DNA from: Saussurea involucrata
Lineage: Eukaryota; Streptophyta; Magnoliopsida; Asterales; Asteraceae
NCBI GenBank assembly: GCA_033807775.1
Contig: CM066317.1
Coordinates: 36,087,870 to 36,151,869 of the forward strand
Length of the DNA stretch: 64,000 nucleotides
Direction: 5' to 3'
Shown here: positions 1 through 11,600 of the stretch, piece by piece
Layout: each line of letters starts with the position of its first letter
How positions within the stretch are numbered: position 1 is the stretch's first letter
Program-made: the position numbers and the translations under genes
The notes under the pieces: generated by a model
What the model was told of the DNA's origin: nothing
The model's database searches: none
The model's input: the letters and a program-made list of their open reading frames with translations, nothing else

Positions 1-14
1 GTTAGAAAAACTCA

Positions 15-1747
15 TGTTAAGTGCATTTTATGCACCTAACTTTGTATATAATAGTTGTATTTTCTTTATATTTTAGTGTACAGTTTAGCCTTTTCATGCA
101 TTATTATTAATTTCTTCGTACTTTCTTTAATCACGGTTGGAAATTATTTTGGGAATGGTTTTTATGCTTTTGGTATATGATTTGTGCAGATTGTGCGTGA
201 TTTGATAGGCGAGATGGGCGGAGGCATGCTTATGAAGAAGAAAGAAAGAAAAGATGAAGTGTACGTGGGTGAGGAAGCGAAGAGCGGAGGAAAGAAGATG
301 AAAGGACGCGAAGAAAACACTTGATTTGATGCTGAAAGTTTCTGCTGTACTTTCGCGGGCGTGAAAGAAACTCCCCGGCCGTGAAAGTCATTTGGGCTTT
401 TAATTTTCTAGACTTTTAATCTTATGGGCTTTTTAACTATGGGCTTTTTGGGCCTTTGTCTTTAAAAACTTTTAGGCTTTTGTTTTAAGTATATTAGGGC
501 CGTTTCCTTTTTAGAATTGGGGATCCCTCTCATTTTTAGAAGACACGACATTTTATCAGTTTTCTTGGGTGGTTTTCAACTTTGAACGAGTTCTTTGAAG
601 AGATTGGGGAAGAAGATGAATTTTCTACAAGCCTAGGCCATTGGAATCCGCTTTGCTACCTGTTTCCATACTAGTATCTTCTTCCCTATCTTCTTAGTTT
701 ATTTGTTGAATTCTAGTTTTATTTGGTTGAATGTTATGCTTTGTTCATCAATTCATCTTTATTGTTAATTGAAGTATTAGGTTTAGTTTCTCTTCATCTC
801 TTTTGTGTTTATTGTATTTTCTCTACTCTCTTGCATCTCTATTCCTTCTCTTTCTACCCTAATTTTCTACTCTTAGTTTAAAATTCTGCACTTTGTTAAA
901 TTTCTGCACTTAGTTTTAGGTTAATTAATTTTCTGCACATGTTTGTTAGTAGCTTATTGTCCATCTTTCATTTGTTAGTGTTTAATTGTTGTTAGATTGA
1001 GTCTAATGTAGATTCTTTGTTAGTCTAGGTTTAATTTTGGTTTTAATTTCGTTAGAGTCTAATTAAGTAACTTGTGCTTGGTCTTGTTTAAATAGTTCGT
1101 TTAATTGGGTAATCATCGCCTTAGGATTGAAGTTTTGGGATTGATCAATTGTTCTTAAAACGGATGTTGAGTTTTAATCCATTTCGATTGTAACGAAAGT
1201 TGAATTGATTTAATTGGGTTTTAACAAAATGTCTAGTAATTCAATTGGTTGTTGATAAAAACGAAAGTTTAGTCTTCACTTGAGTTGAATTGATCAATGA
1301 CAATGGTCCTAACATGTGAATAGTTAGGGATGTTGATTGGGAAATACATTCATTTTAAATCTTAATGTTTCTTCCCAATGTATATGTGTTGCGAAAGTAA
1401 ATACATATCTTGGTTAGAAAAGTTTTCTCACCTCGAGAGAGGGTTGAAGTAGCTTTGAAAAAAATGAATTCCCACAATTACCAAAATCCAAGGTTGATAT
1501 TACTCAATGTTCTTAGTTTTAGTCGTCTTTTCTCTTATTTAATTTTAGTCTTAATTGCTTATTATTGTGTCTCTTTCCCTTAATCTCTTTTGTTTTAAGT
1601 TCAATTAGATAAAAATCAAACCAATTTATCTGATTCGCATAACTAGCCATGATTATTAAGTAGTTAATGCTTAGACCGTCACCTCCCCGTGATCGACCTG
1701 TATGCTACATAACTCGTACGCTTGCGGTATAAATTTAAAACACATCA
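15..1747 (+). repeat. 5' LTR of Athila/Tat-like element
   Basis: The LTR is about 1733 bp with TG...CA ends. It is over 99 percent identical by eye to 5836..7569. It contains the word CTCCCCGGCCGTGAAAG near 370, related to repeated words in the interior at 2540..2695. It holds no reading frame of note. Confidence 0.93.
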
Positions 1748-1753
1748 AGGTTT

Positions 1754-1773
1754 TGGCGTCGTTGCCGGGGAGG
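1754..1773 (+). other. Primer binding site, tRNA-Asp type
   Basis: TGGCGTCGTTGCCGGGGA begins six bases after the LTR. It matches the complement of the plant tRNA-Asp 3' end with a single mismatch in the core. tRNA-Asp primers are known from the Athila/Tat branch of gypsy. Confidence 0.85.
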
Positions 1774-2529
1774 CGACTAGCCTAGCATTAACTTATTTTT
1801 GATCTACTAGTCTATGTCTTTACCCCGTTTCTTTTTATGTTTTCATTTCGTCATCTCATCTTTTATTTTGTTTAACCGTGTACTTGAAGTTTTTGTTTGT
1901 GTAGTTTGGCCAACTTGCAGACGGGATGGAAAGTCACGATTGACGAAAAAGGCGGTGAGTGACGGGCCATTGAGATGTGTGTTTAGTAAGATCGAGATAT
2001 TATTACCTTTAGAAATGATGAGTGATTTTATCTCTATCTCATTAATTCCTTCTCGTGCGCTATTTTTATTATTCTCTCGGTTCGGTATTTTTAATGTCAA
2101 GCCGGACATCACCGATCCGTCTTTCTCCATCCTTGTTTAATTCTCGGCTATGGGTAACGTAACATGTTATACAACGAATACACATCGATCATACGGTGTC
2201 TTTTGTGTTCACGCAACCCATACAAATCGGTGAGCAAATAAGTCAATCCTTTGACTTTCACTGATTTGTACACTCTTTACTCCCTAATAGTATAATTCTT
2301 CGTCAAGCTCGCGACGACAAACGAGTCACTCTTTCCCTCCCCTTTTATTTAATTCTTCATCAAACTCGCGATGTCAAACGAGTCTCCGTTATTCCCTCTT
2401 TGTTCTACAATAATTTTTCGGTTTTTCGGGCTTCAAATGCTTGAAAATTGACCCTAAAAGTTTTTTGTACCATTTATAAATATGTGTGTCGGTGTATATA
2501 TAGATATTTTTTAATTTTATCGTGTGTTT

Positions 2530-2695
2530 AAGTTCTGACCAAACACCCCGCCAGTGAAAAAAATCTCCTTGAGAGTGAACAAAAGCGTCACCTGCAAATA
2601 AAAGTTTCTGTCCAAACTCCCCGCCCGTGAAGAAATCTCCCCGGCCGGGGAGGGCCAAACTCCCCGGGAGTGAAAAAAGGCCCCAGGCGTGAAAA
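2530..2695 (+). repeat. Diverged GTGAAAG/CTCCCC word repeats in the element leader
   Basis: Four or five copies of a word like CTCCCCG..CGTGAAA are spread here; a related pair occurs in each LTR (345..385 and the matching part of 5836..7569). This looks like amplification of an LTR-derived motif in the untranslated leader. Confidence 0.5.
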
Positions 2696-2819
2696 CCAAA
2701 CAGCAGGTTCAACTCCTTCACCCTTGTTTCTTTTCTTTTCCTTTTATAAATTAATACTAATTTTCGAAAAAAAAAATAATAATAAATCAGTTTTTTTTAA
2801 TAGAGGAACTGAAACCCTA

Positions 2820-3540
2820 ATTTTACCACCACCGTCCCCTTTCTCCTTCACGTCGCATCCACACCCACACAACCGCCACCCAAAACCGCCGGCGACCCCA
2901 CCGCCGTGAGCAGCGGCCACCATCCTTCTCTCCTCTCGATTTCCAACCGCCACCGTACACCTTCTCATCGCCACCCCATTTTTCTACCGCCGACGACCAC
3001 AACGGACGCCGGCGCTCTCATCTCTCCAGTCGACACCCTCCAACGCCGTCACTCTTCTTCTCCTGCACACCAGCAGCGGCGCTGCCTTCTCCTGAAACCA
3101 CGACCGTCACACCCACCACCACCCACAGCAACGGCAGCCGTCCACCACCGAACCACTGTGGTTCTCCTCTCGTCGGCGCTCTCTCCCTCTCTCTCGTCTG
3201 AACCGACCGCCGTCACCCTATCCTCCTCTCCTCTCGATCCTTCGTTCCACAACCATCTACCAGCCGCCGTTGAACCCCCTTCTTCTACCACAGCCGTGGT
3301 TCTCCTCTGGAAAACCCTAGAAACACCGCTCTTCTCTCTCTCCATCGTAATCAACAGCCGTCAGAACCCCTCTTCTTCTTCTTCCGTCCACAAGTGGCCG
3401 CTGCCCTCTCTCCTCTCGATTCCTCCCGTCGACACAGCAGTGGCGCTGCCTTCTACTTCAGCCTCCAGACACAGCAGCAGTAACAACTCGAACGGCCGTG
3501 AGCATCACCAACGCAACCAACGACCATCGTGAGACAGCAG
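2820..3540 (+). other. GC-rich, Pro/Ser/Thr-coding-like block in the non-autonomous element, possible captured host DNA
   Basis: Base composition changes sharply here to rich CCACC/CCGCC repeats in an otherwise AT-rich element. One frame stays open for about 208 codons (2906..3532), but it starts with GTG rather than ATG and has only low-complexity Ser, Pro, Thr and His content. It resembles the 5' end of a plant gene or a low-complexity leader. I do not recognise a protein domain and do not call it a gene. Confidence 0.45.
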
Positions 3541-3904
3541 CTGCTAAGGACCCGTTTCACAACTGTGGAACAATTCCGAATTCATTCCGGTTATGATCTA
3601 AAGCTTAAATTGGGTACACTCTTTCCTTAAATTATCTGTGCTATTTGATGGCGAGTACGATGTTTCATTGTGATCAGATCAATTGCTTTGTGGGTACTCC
3701 AAATTAAGTTGCAATAATGTGTTATCATAATTTGATCATTGTGGGTTGTGTCTTTTGCGTGTTTAACCGTTAAATATATGTTTGCTTGGTTGGATTCTTC
3801 ATTTTTGTGTGTTTTGATAGATTGTGCCGCCACCACTGGGCGGACATAGGTTGTGTACACTTTGCACCTTACATAATTTTGCACTCACGTACCTATTCAC
3901 ACAC

Positions 3905-4349
3905 ATGGCTTCCACAAGTCGTCCAAAGCGACAACGCTCCAGTCGGACGCGGCGGGATGAGGTTGTTCAGCCTAATGTTGTCCCCACCCCCAATGTCGTG
4001 GCCCCACCTGAACTTGAGACCTACGGGATTCAGTTCACATCTCCCAAGCAAGTTGCTCGCTTTAAAAACTTGAATGGTCGGGCCATCCAATCGACCAAGT
4101 TTTGCGACTTGTCAACCCTCTACACACTACAGATCCATCAAGATGTTATCTTTCTTTTTTGGAAGGCTCGGGTGGCATAGGTTTTTGGACCTTAATTCTC
4201 TCTTTTATCGTGCCTTGACACTCGAGTTTCTCTTCACAATGGAGGTCAACTCGACATGTGGTATTAACCTTCCCCTATTCAACGAAAATCAGCACCGAAT
4301 CTTAGAGCACTACTATAGAGAGCACGATCTTCCCCCTCCTTCCCCGTGA
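3905..4349 (+). pseudogene. Athila/Tat ORF1-like (gag-associated) protein, frameshifted
   Basis: A frame begins at the ATG at 3905 (MASTSRPKRQRSSR, a basic start). It continues with the pattern F-x-S-x-x-x-x-x-RF-x-x-L-x-x-R-x-I and a K-x-x-D-x-x-x-L segment, and stops at 4180. The adjacent frame (to 4349) continues with LGWHRFLD and RALTLEFLFTM. This LGW...Y/F-x-x-LTLEFL arrangement is characteristic of the ORF1-like proteins of Athila and related plant retroelements. A frameshift near 4155..4175 separates the halves. The protein is shorter than usual for the family and has no zinc knuckle. Confidence 0.6.
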
Positions 4350-5835
4350 TTATTCTCTTTCTCTTATAGACCCTATCCCGAGCATTGAGGACAATGCTCC
4401 TTTTCGCTTGTGGGTAGGTGTTTTTCCATTTTTTTCTATTTTCTTTGCATATAGTGTTACATTTCTTTGCATATATATACAAAAAAATCCAAAAAGATTT
4501 TTTATTTCTCTTTGTTGTGTTAAGATTCGTAGTACACCATATCTCATCTCACATTATTTAGTTGCTTGATTCACTAATTGCACATCAACTTTTTGCCATC
4601 ATGTTGAATAAATTTTCTTCTTTGTTAGGAATAATGTTACCGTAGTTGTCACTTGCACACATCGTTAAGCATGTCGTTCCACGCATTCCTTTGAGGACTA
4701 GTTTGCATACCATAGTCCCCCTACATTACAAAGTGACTATAGTGGATGGATTTACCTAGTAAGATTTTGGGCCTTTTGGATTGACACATATGTAATCAAT
4801 CCCAATTCTCATTTCTTGTGTGTTACCTCCCGTTGAGGTGTAGTTCTAGACTTTTGGATGGTTTCTCGTCCAACTTTATCATAAATATACATAGAGGCCT
4901 TCGTTTCGTGCAAATTAAATTCCAAAAAATCAAAAAAATATTTTCCCTTTGTAACCTCTTTTGAGCCTAAACACTAGTCCTTCTTTTGTACACCCATAAA
5001 CCCCAAAAACAAAAAAATGCACATTGTTGAAGTCTTCGAAAAGATAGATGGATTTGGTATTTAGCTTAGAAATAAACACAAGCAAAGCTTGTGGGTAGTT
5101 CCTTGAGCCCCTAAAACAAGCATAGCTTGTGGGTTCACAAAATCAAAAACAAAAAAATACAAAAAAAAGAATGCAAAAGGAAAAGAAGAGCAAAAATAAA
5201 TAAGCCTTCAATCCATCGAAAGCATAAGGAAAATAATCTATATGTGCATACAAAAAAAAATATGAAAAACCCTGTAAACCGTTAAAGCCTCCAACACCAA
5301 TAAACAAGCCTAATCCTACCTTTAACCCCTAATCGTACCCCAAAGTCCTCATTGCACGTATTATTATGGTAAACCCTTGGACTTGAGAATAAATTCAATT
5401 GTGTCAAGATTGCATTCATTTGTCTCGATCGGGAAGGACTTGAGTGTATACATGTCCCTATACACACTTGAGAGCTTAGAGCGACACCGTGAGCATCCAT
5501 CCATATAGACCACCATCCCTTTCCCTAGCGACTATGGTATGTTTGCGAAATCTTTTTAGGTTGCGATGTTTTGCGATATTCTTGATTGGTGTTTGTTGGT
5601 TTGACACTTTGGTAATCATAGGTTCCTAATTGCTTTTATTATAATTAACATGTGGCATTTGGTTGTTTGTTTGTGATACGTGATCTTAATGCTTGATTAT
5701 GTTAGTGAGATTGTGGGTTAACTCGTCTTGACATCTTCAAGAGTCATCGTTCATTTTTTTTTCTTTTCTTAGTTTTTCACCCGAATAAATTCTATTTCTT
5801 TCTTGGGGACAAGAAAGTTTAGCTTGTGGGTAGTT
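4350..5835 (+). other. Non-coding 3' part of the Athila/Tat-like element
   Basis: This stretch has no credible reading frame. It holds repeated GCTTGTGGGTAG-like words (near 4408, 5088, 5820), each after an ATTGAGGACAA or GGGGACAAG-like word; the last sits immediately before the 3' LTR. Such words are common ahead of the 3' LTR in LARD and Tat elements and may include the plus-strand primer. I see no clean polypurine tract. Confidence 0.5.
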
Positions 5836-7569
5836 TGTTAAGTGCATTTTATGCACCTAACTTTGTATATAATAGTTGCATTTTCTTTATATTTTAGTGT
5901 ACAGTTTAGCCTTTTCATGCATTATTATTAATTTCTTCGTACTTTCTTTAATCACGGTTGGAAATTATTTTGGGAATGGTTTTTATGCTTTTGGTATATG
6001 ATTTGTGCAGATTGTGCGTGATTTGATAGGCGAGATGGGCGGAGGCATGCTTATGAAGAAGAAAGAAAGAAAATATGAAGTGTACGTGGGTGAGGAAGCG
6101 AAGAGCGGAGGAAAGAAGATGAAAGGACGCGAAGAAAACACTTGATTTGATGCTGAAAGTTTCTACTGTACTTTCGCGGGCGTGAAAGAAACTCCCCGGC
6201 CGTGAAAGTCATTTGGGCTTTTAATTTTCTAGACTTTTAATCTTATGGGCTTTTTAACTATGGGATTTTTGGGCCTTTGTCTTTAAAAACTTTTAGGCTT
6301 TTGTTTTAAGTATATTAGGGCCGTTTCCTTTTTAGAATTGGGGATCCCTCTCATTTTTAGAAGACACGACATTTTATCAGTTTTCTTGGGTGGTTTTCAA
6401 CTTTGAACGAGTTCTTTGAAGAGATTGGGGAAGAAGATGAATTTTCTACAAGCCTAGGCCATTAGAATCCGCTTTGCTACCTGTTTCCAAACTAGTATCT
6501 TCTTCCCTATCTTCTTAGTTTATTTGTTGAATTCTAGTTTTATTTGGTTGAATGTTATGCTTTGTTCATCAATTCATCTTTATTGTTAATTGAAGTATTA
6601 GGTTTAGTTTCTCTTCATCTCTTTTGTGTTTATTGTATTTTCTCTACTCTCTTGCATCTCTATTCCTTCTCTTTCTACCCTAATTTTCTACTCTTAGTTT
6701 AAAATTCTGCACTTTGTTAAATTTCTGCACTTAGTTTTAGGTTAATTAATTTTCTGCACATGTTTGTTAGTAGCTTATTGTCCATCTTTCATTTGTTAGT
6801 GTTTAATTGTTGTTAGATTGAGTCTAATGTAGATTCTTTGTTAGTCTAGGTTTAATTTTGGTTTTAATTTCGTTAGAGTCTAATTAAGTAACTTGTGCTT
6901 GGTCTTGTTTAAATAGTTCGTTTAATTGGGTAATCATCGCCTTAGGATTGAAGTTTTGGGATTGATCAATTGTTCTTAAAACGGATGTTGAGTTTTAATC
7001 CATTTCGATTGTAACGAAAGTTGAATTGATTTAATTGGGTTTTAACAAAATGTCTAGTAATTCAATTGGTTGTTGATAAAAACAAAAGTTTAGTCTTCAC
7101 TTGAGTCGAATTGATCAATGACAACGGTCCTAACATGTGAATAGTTAGGGATGTTGATTGGGAAATACATTCATTTTAAATCTTAATGTTTCTTCCCAAT
7201 GTATATGTGTTGCGAAAGTAAATACATATCTTGGTTAGAAAAAGTTTTCTCACCTCGAGAGAGGGTTGAAGTAGCTTTGAAAAAAATGAATTCCCACAAT
7301 TACCAAAATCCAAGGTTGATATTACTCAATGTTCTTAGTTTTAGTCGTCTTTTCTCTTATTTAATTTTAGTCTTAATTGCTTATTATTGTGTCTCTTTCC
7401 CTTAATCTCTTTTGTTTTAAGTTCAATTAGATAAAAATCAAACCAATTTATCTGATTCGCATAACTAGCCAAGATTATTAAGTTGTTAATGCTTAGACCG
7501 TCACCTCCCCGTGATCGACCTGTATGCTACATAACTCGTACGCTTGCGGTATAAATTTAAAACACATCA
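5836..7569 (+). repeat. 3' LTR of Athila/Tat-like element
   Basis: This is the partner of 15..1747 and is one base longer. Substitutions seen include single changes near 5880, 6073, 6164 and 7082. The 68-residue frame at 7199..7405 is simply LTR sequence and is not a gene. Confidence 0.93.
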
Positions 7570-7574
7570 ACTCA

Positions 7575-8454
7575 CGTTGATAACGCTGAACGCACTCCTT
7601 AACTACCTCCATGCTAATCCAATCGAACACCTAAGGCATTAGATTCGAATCAGATTAAACGGTTCAAACCTACTGACCAGAGAACACTTTCCGGATACAA
7701 CAACTGTCCGGACACCAATCCGGACGCATAGACTTTCCGGATATTACTTCTTTCCGTTCACAACCTATCCGGACATAATCATCCGGACTCTTAGCCCCTT
7801 TCCGGACATTCTATCCGGATTCTACTCCTTTCCGGACGCATTATCCGGATAGATACGCATCCGGTAACTCCCAAGAAAACTTACCCGAACACTTGCAAAA
7901 ACGTCCGGATACTACTGAACAATAGTGTCCGGAAACTACGGCTGTTCAAACCCAATCAGTCTAAAAGTGATCATTAACTCGTTTTTAGCCATTAATTTGA
8001 TTAGACAAACCTAAGGGTTCATCCACCAAACCTAAACATCCATTTAATCCACTTTTAGTCCTATAAAATCGATTTATGAAGACAAAACCCTCACAACCCA
8101 CTTTTAATGAAAATGTGGTTGAAAACCCAATCAATCACTGATTCTAGACTTAAAGATTCAAGCCAACACAAGAATTAACAGGGATTAAGAGTTACCTTAC
8201 TAGTCTCTTCTTTGATTATTCACTTCTTTGATTTCTTCCCAATACTCCTTTCTTCTCCCTTTTCTTCCTCTTAGCCACCAACTCTCACAAACCCAACAAT
8301 AATACTGATTTTTGAAGAATGAGGTTGCCGTAAGGATTTGTGCATTTACATATCTTTCAAAGATGACACAAATAGCCCCTTAATTTATCTTTGCATTTCT
8401 TGCTAAAAGGACACTAAGCTTCCATTCTTTACAAAAGAAAGCCCGGTTGTTACA
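7575..8454 (-). repeat. 3' LTR of gypsy 1 (right part; positions 1..14 are the other visible part)
   Basis: This matches 13368..14245 almost base for base, with a small number of substitutions and short indels. Joining 1..14 to 7570 onward restores continuity with the copy at 13354..13380, which proves that the intervening DNA is an insertion. The segment contains the CCGGA-rich block at 7690..7935 and ends in GGTTGTTACA next to the polypurine tract. Confidence 0.9.
7690..7935. repeat. CCGGA-rich palindrome cluster in gypsy 1 LTR (left copy)
   Basis: About twelve copies of CCGGA, many as TCCGGA or ATCCGGAT palindromes, occur within about 245 bp at irregular spacing. The matching cluster is in the right LTR. 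The surroundings are AT-rich, so these are concentrated CpG and CCGG sites. Confidence 0.8.
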
Positions 8455-8457
8455 ACA

Positions 8458-8473
8458 CTCCCCCCCTTAAAAG
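8458..8473 (-). other. Polypurine tract of gypsy 1
   Basis: On the minus strand this is a purine run with seven consecutive G residues, a few bases upstream of the 3' LTR. It is the expected plus-strand DNA primer of an LTR retrotransposon and agrees with the orientation given by the primer site. Confidence 0.8.
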
Positions 8474-8612
8474 AATTCCGTCCCCGGAATTCCTTATTGG
8501 GAAAAAGATGCGGGTATCTTGCCCACATCAAAACGGACACTTCCCAAAGTAAAGCCATATCTGACTCAGTCAACCACCTCATTAAACTCGAAACATGGAA
8601 CCTTGGGTGCAT
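8474..8612 (-). pseudogene. C-terminal remnant of gypsy 1 pol (end of integrase/chromodomain region)
   Basis: The minus-strand frame reads MHPRFHVSSLMRW, then a degraded stretch containing ALLWE and ARYPHLFPN, and ends close to NSFKGG. Plant chromovirus polyproteins typically end with a HPxFHVS box followed by a chromodomain-like TWE segment and a FPxxxLED...GG tail, so this is the last part of pol lying against the polypurine tract. No catalytic integrase motif remains in frame. It is a relic, not a functional gene. Confidence 0.7.
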
Positions 8613-11600
8613 TTTCTTCAGTTCTTACGGTACTCTAACTCGTAGGCTACTGTTCCTACTCGGTCGATCTTGACTACAGAAGATTTACTAAGGCTTCTCA
8701 TGCATCAACACTTCCTTTAAGGAGGAACTTGGCTAAATCCTCTACGACAACACGAGATTCATTTACCAAGAGATAGACACACACTTGACCGCTTGACACA
8801 AATCCAAACCTGAACGTCCCGACAACTCACAACCCAGAGTTCCTTCATCGAAATACAAGCAATCCTAGATCACTTCTCCCATTCCAAGAATTGCCTATGC
8901 CGGAAACATTTCCCTTTTCCGGACCACCTCGACCACAGCTCGTCAACCATTTCTTACATCCTCACCACTTCATCGCTCCATCCTTGTACGTAACCAAGGG
9001 TAGGAACCTTCAACCTAACGTTGAAGTGTTCACCTACTCGAATTAAACTTATCCTGAAACACATCAAATCCTCGCTGATTACCACGTTCGTTCATTCATA
9101 TAAAACATAACTCCGGTTATCCTCACTCCACTGGGAGGAGTAACCATGGTCACACCATACTATTCTCACTAGCTTAATCACTGCACGACCAATTCGTTGA
9201 AACATTTCTCATAAAGTCACTAACTTAACTCATTCAGCTGTCTTATCCACTCCTTTCCTACACAAACTCATACACAATTTCATTCCTCAATGCTCTTCCC
9301 AACGGTTCGCACACTTATCAATGACAATCTACACAACACTGCACCTTTCGACATTGCTGTCAAGTTTACTACTTCTAATTTACTCACTTATTCCGACATA
9401 CTAACTTCACCTCCCCACGCTAGCGTGGAGCACTGCCCACCAAACATTACGTGTCCCTCTCTCTCGACCTTCCCACATGCTGATAACACTTTCTCATTAC
9501 TTACATAACCAAACAGTTGCATCGATATCCTAACCTAAGGCATTCAACCGTGTCGCCTTGAAACGACACTAGTGTTCTACGTCACTACACATTCTTTGAT
9601 CTCCAACCTTTACTTCCTCGAACAATTCCTTCACACATAAGAAACAACTCACATTCTTTAAGGATTTCACATCTATCCCACCACCTTTGACTAATCACAA
9701 CCATCATCCTCTTCAAACTTCCAATGATCCCAAAATATGCTTACTTAGCGACTCTTACAGCTAAAAACACTTGGTTTCTCCCTTGGGTAACCACCCACCA
9801 CCACTCCATCATTCCATCCCGGACATGATCAACCCACAACGTCTACTTACACTCTACGTGCTCCCACAATCTGGTTAGCAATTAGTACACCTCTTCCGAA
9901 ACCCCCAAAAGCTTCTATCTGATGCTTCTTCTCTCTCTAACATCACATCACTACGACACTAGCTGACACATTTAGCTTGACAATTACTGTCACTACACAT
10001 CCGTACACTCTTTGCCCATAACATCACACTGCAGACCAGATCTCTCATGATCATTCACCCAATTCGAACTTGCCTTCATATCCTCCCGAATACATAATCG
10101 AGCCTATCCCGCTACTTAGTCCTTTCCCAACTTGTTGAACTATAACTCACGAGTTCCCACATAACTTAAACATAATCATTCTTGCTGGCTCCCTACGATC
10201 CGTGCCCTTTCACAGACACGACACATTTCCTTACTGACTGATACAGTCTACACTCACTTCGTTTGTGCTATACACCTTATCCTTCTATGGACCCTCCACA
10301 CCTCGTAACTAGAACGCTTATTTAACAACAGCGGTCTCTCACTAACTTAGCACCCCTACAAGGTGCTCTATTCGCTTTCAACATCCTGGTTCAAGTCTTC
10401 GGCCTCAGCCCCCTTACATAGCTGACGACTTCCAAAATCAAAAGTCAGCCCATTGATACTTTCTTAATCTATTCTTTATCATGGGATTCTTACGGATCCT
10501 GATCCTTCTAACATATCACAATCAACTTCATACTCTGCTTCCCTCATTTCAAAACCTACTCATGTATCATCAAAGATTACAAGATCGCCTTATGACTCTT
10601 ATTCGGCATCGTGGATGCCTCATTTCTGCCTCCACACACTACTCATAACGAGTTGCTAATACCACACCTTGAAGGCCTCAAGTCCTTCCTTCGAACGCAA
10701 CCGTCCCTTGACACTCGTGCTTTCAGTTTCCGAACAAGGGTGCAGACCCTCATACACCCGATACCAAGGTCTACTCCCGAATCTACCACTGTTCGCCTAT
10801 TCTCTTGAACATAATACTAAAGCTACAACATTCTTTCCTGATTTGCCCGACCCTTTTCCACTCTTAAAGTTCTTCCTTAGCTTAACATGTAATATCTTAC
10901 GACCTAGTGAGTTCATAGCCTTCATGCATGACATGCAGTAATTAAATCATTTCGTACATTCTATCATTTTAAATACACAACATTTGGAAACAACTCGGGT
11001 GCACATGACCCCATCACTCTTACAACTTCAATACCCTGCACAACGATTCGAGAATCGTTTGCATGCTTCTTCCTGTGAACCTCAATCTTGCTCAATCCGA
11101 ACAATGTTATTACGACAGTAATACATTGCATGAAAATCTTTTCGTATGACACAATTCTGAAAGAAATTACCGACACCAAGTAAACCAGTCGGTCCTCACA
11201 CTTATTTGTATGATATCAACAGACCAATACTCATTTGATTGTAAAAGTTTTACTGGAAAACGTTTTCTTGACCTTTTGTAACAATTTAACTTCTCATGAA
11301 AAGTGTGAAATATTTTGTAAATCGCTAAGCTCAAAATCTCAATGTGCAATGTAACAAAACAAACAGTTATTTGAGTCCCGACTTCCATTGTGCAGACATA
11401 CGTTACAATTCCGTACTAGCACTAGTACTAGTACTAGTACTTGATTGATTGATGCCGCCCGTGTGCCTGCTCCCTTCCTCCGTATTTATCTCTCCCACGA
11501 ACCAATACTTTAAACATACACTCGCACAAGCTGACTTATTTTTGTTCAAAATTGACATTTACGTATTTATTTTAAATCGTGAAAATTTCATGTCACACAA

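Larger units (their letters stand above)
15..7569 (+). mobile_element. Complete Athila/Tat-like non-autonomous LTR element (LARD-type), nested in gypsy 1
   Basis: Two LTRs of about 1733 bp bound an interior of about 4.1 kb. The element begins TGTTAAGTGC and ends ACACATCA, and is flanked by the perfect 5-bp duplication ACTCA (10..14 and 7570..7574). A primer site matching tRNA-Asp follows the left LTR. The interior has no protease, reverse transcriptase or integrase; it holds only a GC-rich block, a broken gag-like frame and a long non-coding tail. The long LTRs, tRNA-Asp primer and ORF1-like protein point to the Athila/Tat branch of gypsy, in the form called LARD. Its mobility would depend on proteins from a related element. 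The LTRs differ at about a dozen sites by eye, so insertion was recent. Confidence 0.92.

Noticed and set aside
2906..3532. Open frame of 208 codons, Ser/Pro/Thr-rich
   Set aside because: It starts with GTG, is low in complexity, lies in a non-autonomous retroelement, and the opposite strand is also open. Kept only as a GC-rich block of possible captured DNA.
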